A stretch of 17,336 nucleotides of DNA from Actinomycetota bacterium (GTDB lineage: Bacteria > Actinomycetota > Thermoleophilia > Solirubrobacterales > Thermoleophilaceae): assembly GCA_005885165.1 (NCBI GenBank), contig VAXR01000081.1, forward strand, positions 1 through 17,336, given 5' to 3'. Every line of letters begins with the position of its first letter. Position 1 is the first letter of the stretch. A program made the translations under genes and the position numbers. Below the pieces are notes generated by a model. The model saw only the letters and a list, made by a program, of their open reading frames with translations. It ran no database searches and was not told the DNA's origin. Positions 13,191 to 17,336 of the stretch are shown here, in pieces.

Positions 13191-14212
13191 TCGTCGTACA
13201 GCTCGCTCACGAAGTGCGACAGCTCATCGGCGGCCTGCCGCACCGACGCGATCGCGCGCGGGTAGTCCATTCGCACCGGCCCCACGACGCTGACCGCGCC
13301 GAGGTTGCGCGTGGCGATCCCGTAGTTCGCCGCGACCACCGAGAGCGACCGGAGCTCGGGCGCCTCGTTCTCCTCGCCGATCCGCAGGTACACGCTCGGC
13401 TCCTCGAGCGCCCCGCGCAGCATCGAGAGCAGCGCCACCCGGCGCTCCAGCACCTGCATCAGGTCGCCGAGCTGCGTCAGCTCCTGGAAGCGGTCCTCGG
13501 AGACCAAGCGCGCCGCGCCGCCTACGTACAGGGTGTCCTCGGCGGTGTCCTCGAGCTCGGTGAAGGCGGGCGAGAGCGTGCGTAGGAAGGAGCGCTCGGC
13601 GATCGACAGCTCCGGTGCGCCGAGCCGTGCGCCGATCACGCGCGCGCCCACCGAGAGCCCGCCGAGCGTCTCGTTCAGGTAGCTGCCGGCCCACTTCACG
13701 AGGCCCGGGTCGAGCGGCTCGTCGTACGAGATCACGCGCTTCGTGACTCCGCCGGTTGACGTGATGACCACGACCATCGCGACCTGGGGCTGCAGCCGCA
13801 GCACCTCGATGTGCCTGATGGTGGTCGTGCCGAGCGGGGGCGCGGAGACGATCGCGAGCAGGTTGGTGACCTGCGAGAGCTGCTCGGTTGTCACCCGAAG
13901 CGCCTCGTCGATCTCCTGGCGCGACACGCCGATGTGGAGGTGAGGCCGGTCGAGGGCGGCCGGACCGTCCTGCAGCAGCTTGTCGACGTAGTGGCGGTAG
14001 CCCTGGTCGGTCGGGACGCGGCCGGCCGAAGTGTGCGGGTGCTGGAGGAGCCCGAGTTCCTCGAGGCGGGCCAGCTCGGCCCTTATCGTCGACGGGCCCC
14101 AGGGGACGTCCGACTGATCGGCGAGCCAGCGCGAGCCGACCGGCAGCCCGCGCGAGACGTGTCCCTCCACGAGCTTCCGCAGGACGATCGCCTGTCTGGA
14201 CGTGATCTCCAC
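13187..14212 (-). CDS. hrcA: Heat-inducible transcription repressor HrcA
   Basis: Repressor that binds CIRCE operators of chaperone genes. It has 341 residues: an N-terminal winged helix (1-80) with TSRQAIVLRKLVEGH, GPSTIRAELARLEELGLL and PHTSAGRVPTDQGYRHYV, then the GAF-like domain and a C-terminal segment with VVGPVRMDYPRAIASV. The start is GTG 14210-14212, 31 bases after the hadB-like stop. It has no useful Shine-Dalgarno; CACAAT lies six bases upstream and may be a -10. I looked for a CIRCE (TTAGCACTC-N9-GAGTGCTAA) upstream of hrcA, hadB or hadA and saw none, so the regulated chaperone promoters are probably elsewhere in the genome. It is translationally coupled to dnaJ. Confidence 0.96.
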   Translation of the reverse strand: MEITSRQAIVLRKLVEGHVSRGLPVGSRWLADQSDVPWGPSTIRAELARLEELGLLQHPHTSAGRVPTDQGYRHYVDKLLQDGPAALDRPHLHIGVSRQEIDEALRVTTEQLSQVTNLLAIVSAPPLGTTTIRHIEVLRLQPQVAMVVVITSTGGVTKRVISYDEPLDPGLVKWAGSYLNETLGGLSVGARVIGARLGAPELSIAERSFLRTLSPAFTELEDTAEDTLYVGGAARLVSEDRFQELTQLGDLMQVLERRVALLSMLRGALEEPSVYLRIGEENEAPELRSLSVVAANYGIATRNLGAVSVVGPVRMDYPRAIASVRQAADELSHFVSELYDE

Positions 14213-14243
14213 GCCCCTATTGTGGCGACCCGCGTCGAGGCCT

Positions 14244-14630
14244 CTACCCGATCTCGATCTCGGCCTCGGCGTTGCGGATGATCTTGTTGCCGTCCTGCTC
14301 CGCGACGGTGTCGACGACCGCGTGCCCGTCGCGGACCTCCTTGACCGTGCCGGTCACCACGATCTCCTTCTCGGGGAAGCCCATCCCGCGGAACTGCACC
14401 GAGAGCCGCTTGAGCTTGCGCGGATCGTCGCCGGCGGCGCCGGCGTTCGCGCGCGCCACCTGCGCCATCGCGTAGAGCCCGTGCAGGATGTTGCCCGGCA
14501 GGCCGACCTGCTTGGCGAACTCGGGGTCGATGTGGATCGGGTTGAAGTCGCCCGACGCGCCCGCGTAGCGGTGCGGCAGGTACTTGTCCGGCGTCACGCG
14601 TAGCTCGGGGATCGTCTCGCCCTGATCCAT
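14244..14630 (-). CDS. hadB: HadB-like (3R)-hydroxyacyl dehydratase subunit (MaoC hotdog fold)
   Basis: A 128-residue single hotdog domain with the hydratase-2 motif YAGASGDFNPIHID, giving the catalytic pair Asp28 and His33, and HGLYAMAQVA in the next helix. It matches the catalytic subunit of the HadAB-type dehydratase that removes water from (3R)-hydroxyacyl-ACP in FAS-II elongation. ATG 14628-14630 has AGGAGG six bases upstream. A closer in-frame ATG at 14634-14636 overlaps the hadA stop as ATGA but has no spacing from the same Shine-Dalgarno. Reading further upstream is shadow of hadA. The partner hadA-like gene lies directly upstream. Whether the pair acts in fatty acid synthesis, mycolate-like elongation or beta-oxidation cannot be told from sequence alone. 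Confidence 0.85.
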   Translation of the reverse strand: MDQGETIPELRVTPDKYLPHRYAGASGDFNPIHIDPEFAKQVGLPGNILHGLYAMAQVARANAGAAGDDPRKLKRLSVQFRGMGFPEKEIVVTGTVKEVRDGHAVVDTVAEQDGNKIIRNAEAEIEIG

Positions 14631-14632
14631 CC

Positions 14633-15067
14633 TCATCCTCCTCGCACGATGTTGGTCCAGGTGCCGCGGACGGTCTCCTTGCCGTCCTGGTTGATAGAGA
14701 CCGACTCGAAGACGTAGAACCGACGGCCGTCCTCCTCGCGCAGATCCTTCACGGTGGCGGTCGTCGTGATCGTGTCGCCGGCGCAAACGGGCTCAGACCA
14801 CACGAACTCCTGTGAGCCGTGGAGCATCATCATGAAGTTGATCGCGAGCTCCGGATCGAGGACGGCCGGCCCCATGGCGCCCGCCGAGTAGACGACCGCG
14901 AACATCGGCGGGGCCACCACGTCCCTGAAGCCCGCGGCCTTCGCCGCTTCGCGGTCGGTGTAGACCGGGTTGGTCTCCCCCACCGCGTTCGCGTACTCGC
15001 GGATCTTCTCCCGGCCGACCTCGTACTCGAACGCCGGATACGACTTGCCGATCTTGCTGGTGTCCAC
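14633..15067 (-). CDS. hadA: HadA-like dehydratase subunit (MaoC N-terminal type)
   Basis: A 144-residue hotdog protein of the FAS1-like dehydratase type (MaoC_dehydrat_N). Landmarks are REYANAVGETNPVYTD (24-39), VVAPPMFAVV (50-59) and HGSQEFVW (83-90), which form the non-catalytic, acyl-chain-binding half in HadAB/HadBC dehydratases. GTG 15065-15067 has no Shine-Dalgarno but is preceded nine bases upstream by TACACT. The stop lies just upstream of the hadB-like start (AGGAGG within the 3' end), so the two subunits are made together. The pair is followed by hrcA-dnaJ-prmA. The acyl substrate is unknown. Confidence 0.84.
   Translation of the reverse strand: MDTSKIGKSYPAFEYEVGREKIREYANAVGETNPVYTDREAAKAAGFRDVVAPPMFAVVYSAGAMGPAVLDPELAINFMMMLHGSQEFVWSEPVCAGDTITTTATVKDLREEDGRRFYVFESVSINQDGKETVRGTWTNIVRGG
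14637..14642 (-). promoter_or_regulatory. Shine-Dalgarno that sets the hadB-like start
   Basis: AGGAGG, six bases before ATG 14628-14630 and abutting the ATG at 14634-14636. It favours the downstream ATG. Confidence 0.75.
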
Positions 15068-15076
15068 GGCCGCAGG

Positions 15077-15082
15077 AGTGTA
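15077..15082 (-). promoter_or_regulatory. Putative -10 box of hadA-hadB
   Basis: CCTACACT on the minus strand, ending nine bases before the hadA GTG, in the same setting as the boxes of yqeY and ubiA. No clear -35 is visible. Confidence 0.5.
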
Positions 15083-15097
15083 GGAAGGGCCCGCCGA

Positions 15098-15259
15098 TCA
15101 GACCCCGTACGGCCGCAGCGCGGCCAGCACGTCCGGCTTGGTGAGCGAGCGATCGAAGGCCGCCGGAGCCGGGAACTGCCCGCTCGGGTCGTCGCGCAGG
15201 TCAGCGACGGCGCTCTGCGAACGGGGCTGCGCCTCCTGTGCTTCGGGGGCGGCGGGCAC
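15098..15259 (-). CDS. Small 53-residue hypothetical protein upstream of hadA
   Basis: GTG 15257-15259 opens a 53-codon frame ending at TGA 15098-15100. The product starts PAAPEAQEAQPRSQS, continues with DLRDDPSGQFPAPAAF and ends in DRSLTKPDVLAALRPYGV. About 90% of its third codon positions are G or C, as in neighbouring genes. A TAGGTT box lies eight bases upstream of the GTG, the same layout as the putative leaderless promoters nearby. The stop is 30 bases before the hadA start. It has no signal peptide, no membrane segment and no motif I recognise. I cannot assign a function. It may be a small conserved protein or a spurious frame. Confidence 0.5.
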   Translation of the reverse strand: MPAAPEAQEAQPRSQSAVADLRDDPSGQFPAPAAFDRSLTKPDVLAALRPYGV

Positions 15260-15267
15260 GGCGCGGA

Positions 15268-15273
15268 AACCTA
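15268..15273 (-). promoter_or_regulatory. Putative -10 box of the small ORF
   Basis: TAGGTT on the minus strand, ending eight bases before GTG 15257-15259, without a Shine-Dalgarno. It lies in the divergent region facing the Kelch gene. Confidence 0.4.
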
Positions 15274-15306
15274 CCCGTTCAGCGGCCCTTCATCTGGATC
15301 GATGAA

Positions 15307-16274
15307 ATGGCGGGCGTGCGGCGCCTCGCTCTCTGCGTTTGCCTGCTCGTCCTGGCGAGCCTCGCCGCCGGTTGCGGCGGCAGCGGCTCCAAGAAGCCGC
15401 GCAAGAGGGCGACCGCGCAGAGCAGCAGCGTCCAGGCTTCGGGATCGCGGACGCGGGGGCCCGCTCAGCCGGCGCGGCTCCGCGCGCGCGTTGCGGGCCG
15501 GCTGCCGGCGCCGGTGCAGCTTCCGGCCGCGGCGCGCCTCCCCGGCGGCCGGGTGCTCGTCATGGGCGGGCTGAGCGCGGCGGACGTCTCTGTCTCGACG
15601 ATCGACCTCATCAAGGGCGGGCGCGCCGCGGTCGTCGGCCGGCTTCCGGCACCCGTTCACGACGCCGCGGCCGTCGCCCTCGGCTCGCGCGCGTTCCTCT
15701 TCGGCGGGGGCACGGGCGAGAGCGGCACGGCCGCGATCAGGTCGGTGGACGGCGCCGGCGCGAGCGCTCTCGCGGGGATGCTGCCGGCGCCGGCGTCCGA
15801 CGTGGCCGCGGCCAGGCTTGGCTCGAAGGCGTACGTGGTCGGCGGCTACACGGGCACCGCCGCCCTTCGGTCGATCATCGCCTTCCGCCCGGGATCGCCG
15901 GCGCGGGCGGTCGCGCGCCTGCCGTTCCCGCTCCGCTACGCGGCCGTCGCGGCGGTCGGCGGGCGGGTGCTGGTCGCGGGCGGGACGACCGGGACGGCCG
16001 CGCGGCGCGAGGTCCTCGCATTCGACCCGGCGCGGAACGCGCTCCGGCGGCTCGGATCGCTGCCCGGCGCGCTGACGCACGCGGCGGGCGTCAGACAGCG
16101 CAGGTGCTGGCTGTCGACCCGGCGACCGGAACCGTCCACCCCGCCGGCTCGCTGCCCCATCCGCTGTCCGACGCGGCGGCGGTTGCGGACGGCGGCCGCA
16201 TCCTCGTGATCGGCGGCCGCGACGCTGCGGGACGCGTGAGCGACGAGATCGTGGAGCTCAAGCCGGCTCGCTGA
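15307..16274 (+). pseudogene. Kelch-repeat lipoprotein, frame broken in the fifth blade
   Basis: ATG 15307-15309 starts a lipoprotein: a signal peptide with LAAGC and the lipidated cysteine near residue 21, a basic Ser-rich linker, then Kelch-type beta-propeller repeats. Each begins with a (G)RLPAPV-like strand and has a GGRVLV(M/I/A)GG-like core. Four blades lie in the first frame. The fifth starts LPGALTHAAG at about 16060, and the frame breaks at 16083-16089. The second frame continues with QTAQVLAVDPATGTV, a sixth blade ending in GGRDAAGRVSDEIVELKP and stop 16272-16274. Blade five lacks its second and third strands, so about 30-50 bases appear lost at a GGCGGGC repeat. If intact this would be a six-bladed secreted propeller, commonly found in related actinobacteria; its ligand is unknown. 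Confidence 0.8.
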
Positions 16275-16329
16275 CCCCGGAAGGAAATTCCTGGTCGCCT
16301 GTGTCGGCTTCCCGAGTTCGTCGGCCCGA

Positions 16330-17250
16330 TCACCGTGAACCGGCGGCTACGGACGCCACGGCGTCACGACGCTCGCGCGGTGGGGTCTGAGGATCGGGCC
16401 GCGCCGGGCGGTGGCCGATCGCCGGGGCGAGCGCCGCCGCCGCCAGCGTCACCAGCCCGAAGGCCACGAGGTGCACGGCCGATAGAGCCGGCGTACGTCC
16501 GAGCGGATCGCCGAAGACGATGAAGCCGCCGAGAATCGAGTCGACGGTCGTGGCCGCCGTCATCAGGACGATGACCGGCACGGCGCGGCCGGTCTGAAGG
16601 CCCCGCTGGAAGCTGAAGAACGCCCCGGCCGTGGCGAGCGCCGCCGCCACGACCCATGGGGACATGAGCGCCGCGCCGATCCCGTGCGAATGCGCGACGC
16701 CGGTGATCCCCTTGATCGCGACGTCGGCGGCGCCGTACAGGAACCCGCCGGCGAGCCCGAGCGCGTGCGGACGCCAGTCGGCCCGGGCGCTGGCTAGGCC
16801 GGCAGCGATCGCCGCGGAGGCCGCGAGGAAGAGCCCGAGCCGGACGGGGCGGACGTGGCCGTGCACGCCCGGATTCCCGAGTCCCAGGCACAGCAGGACG
16901 AGGCCCACCACCACGGCTGCGACGGCGATCCGGTCGAGCGGTGCGAGCCGCTCGCCGAGCGCCCGGGAGGCGATCGGCGCCATCAGCCCGAGCCCGCCCG
17001 CGACGAACGCCTGGACGAGCGAAAGCGGCGCGTGGGAGAGCGCGATCACGTGGAGCCCCCACCCCGTCATCCCGATCGCGCCGCCGAGCAGCCACACGCG
17101 CGACGACAGCAGCCCGCGCAGCGTGACGATCGGACGCCGCGGGGTGACCGCGGGGGCGTCCGCGGACCCCACGTGCTGGAGCACGTAGCCCGAGTTGAGC
17201 GCGGTCGAGGCGACGACCGCCAGCACGAGCCCGGCGACGAGCGAGCTCAT
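16330..17250 (-). CDS. DMT-superfamily (EamA-like) membrane transporter
   Basis: A 306-residue integral membrane protein with about nine or ten hydrophobic helices in two similar halves, as in drug/metabolite transporters. It starts SSLVAGLVLAVVASTALNSGYVLQH, continues with GLHVIALSHAPLSLVQAF and, in the second half, GFLYGAADVAIKG and MTAATTVDSILGGFIVFGDPLG, which is the usual tail of the fold. The last 35 residues are a Pro/Arg-rich cytoplasmic tail. ATG 17248-17250 overlaps the stop of the preceding gene as ATGA, so it is the downstream gene of an operon. The substrate cannot be predicted. Some members with this N-terminus are annotated as NIPA-like magnesium transporters, but I see nothing that decides it. 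Confidence 0.85.
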   Translation of the reverse strand: MSSLVAGLVLAVVASTALNSGYVLQHVGSADAPAVTPRRPIVTLRGLLSSRVWLLGGAIGMTGWGLHVIALSHAPLSLVQAFVAGGLGLMAPIASRALGERLAPLDRIAVAAVVVGLVLLCLGLGNPGVHGHVRPVRLGLFLAASAAIAAGLASARADWRPHALGLAGGFLYGAADVAIKGITGVAHSHGIGAALMSPWVVAAALATAGAFFSFQRGLQTGRAVPVIVLMTAATTVDSILGGFIVFGDPLGRTPALSAVHLVAFGLVTLAAAALAPAIGHRPARPDPQTPPRERRDAVASVAAGSR

Positions 17251-17336
17251 GTCGTCACCAGCCCGGGATGCGCCCGGGCGGCAGCACCGCCCCGCCGCCA
17301 GCCGGTTCGCGAGTGGAACCAGCGGTTCGCGTACTC
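17247..17336 (-). CDS. Partial CDS, C-terminal end of an unknown protein
   Basis: The open frame entering from the right edge gives 29 residues, including EYANRWFHSRTGWRRGG, and stops at TGA 17247-17249, overlapping the transporter start as ATGA. Third positions are mostly G or C (about 24 of 29), more than in the competing frame ending at 17255. It is too short to assign to a family. Confidence 0.6.
   Translation of the reverse strand, partial: EYANRWFHSRTGWRRGGAAARAHPGLVTT

Noticed and set aside
14213..14243. CIRCE operator upstream of hrcA
   Set aside because: No TTAGCACTC/GAGTGCTAA-type repeat in the 31-base gap or near the hadA promoter.
16276..16300. AGGAA-A-TTCCT inverted repeat after the Kelch gene as a terminator
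   Set aside because: Only five base pairs with one central base; too short to form a stable RNA hairpin.
17255..17336. Alternative minus-strand frame ending at TGA 17255-17257
   Set aside because: Third-position GC is lower than in the frame that ends in ATGA with the transporter start.

Overview
The window is a GC-rich (very high GC at third codon positions) bacterial chromosome segment. The gene content (a mycobacterial-type ubiA-dprE1-dprE2 set, a HadA/HadB-like dehydratase pair, hrcA-dnaJ-prmA, and yqeY-phoH-ybeY-era) points to an actinobacterium. The divergent protein sequences, frequent GTG/TTG starts and putative leaderless promoters suggest a deep lineage such as Thermoleophilia (Gaiellales/Solirubrobacterales) rather than Mycobacteriales; that placement is inference. 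No rRNA, tRNA, CRISPR array, transposase or phage gene was seen.

Layout: (1) 101-3196, minus strand: ubiA-type DPPR synthase, dprE1 and dprE2, overlapping one another, which would convert phosphoribosyl diphosphate and a polyprenyl phosphate to polyprenyl-phosphoryl-arabinose. (2) 3260-3664 minus, msrB; 3847-4722 plus, a lipoprotein with two cupredoxin-like domains. (3) 4795-8350 minus: yqeY, phoH (frameshifted), ybeY, era, then a MarR-GNAT fusion with a perfect 21-bp palindrome directly before its start. (4) 8377-9946 plus: a HAD hydrolase, divergent from yqeY across a 26-bp gap with overlapping -10 boxes, and a membrane-anchored NlpC/P60-like protein. (5) 9947-10342: the only long gene-free stretch, rich in inverted repeats, with a terminator-like hairpin and a competing alternative hairpin. 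(6) 10343-15259 minus: a 53-codon small ORF, hadA-like, hadB-like, hrcA, dnaJ, prmA, and a two-TM channel-like protein with an RCK domain and a non-canonical selectivity filter. (7) 15307-16274 plus: a secreted Kelch-propeller lipoprotein broken by a frameshift. (8) 16330-17336 minus: a DMT-family transporter and the 3' end of another gene.

The genes cover cell-envelope precursors (DPA, FAS-II-like dehydratase), ribosome/RNA maturation (era, ybeY, phoH, prmA), proteostasis (hrcA, dnaJ, msrB) and ion/solute transport. Most is conserved core. The unusual points are the DPA module with Ala at the benzothiazinone-target cysteine, two genes whose frames are broken at what look like internal deletions, a ybeY whose conserved N-terminus has no ATG/GTG/TTG start, recurring -10 boxes 8-9 nt before start codons, the atypical channel filter, and the structured intergenic region. 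I did not find a convincing new defence or mobile system.
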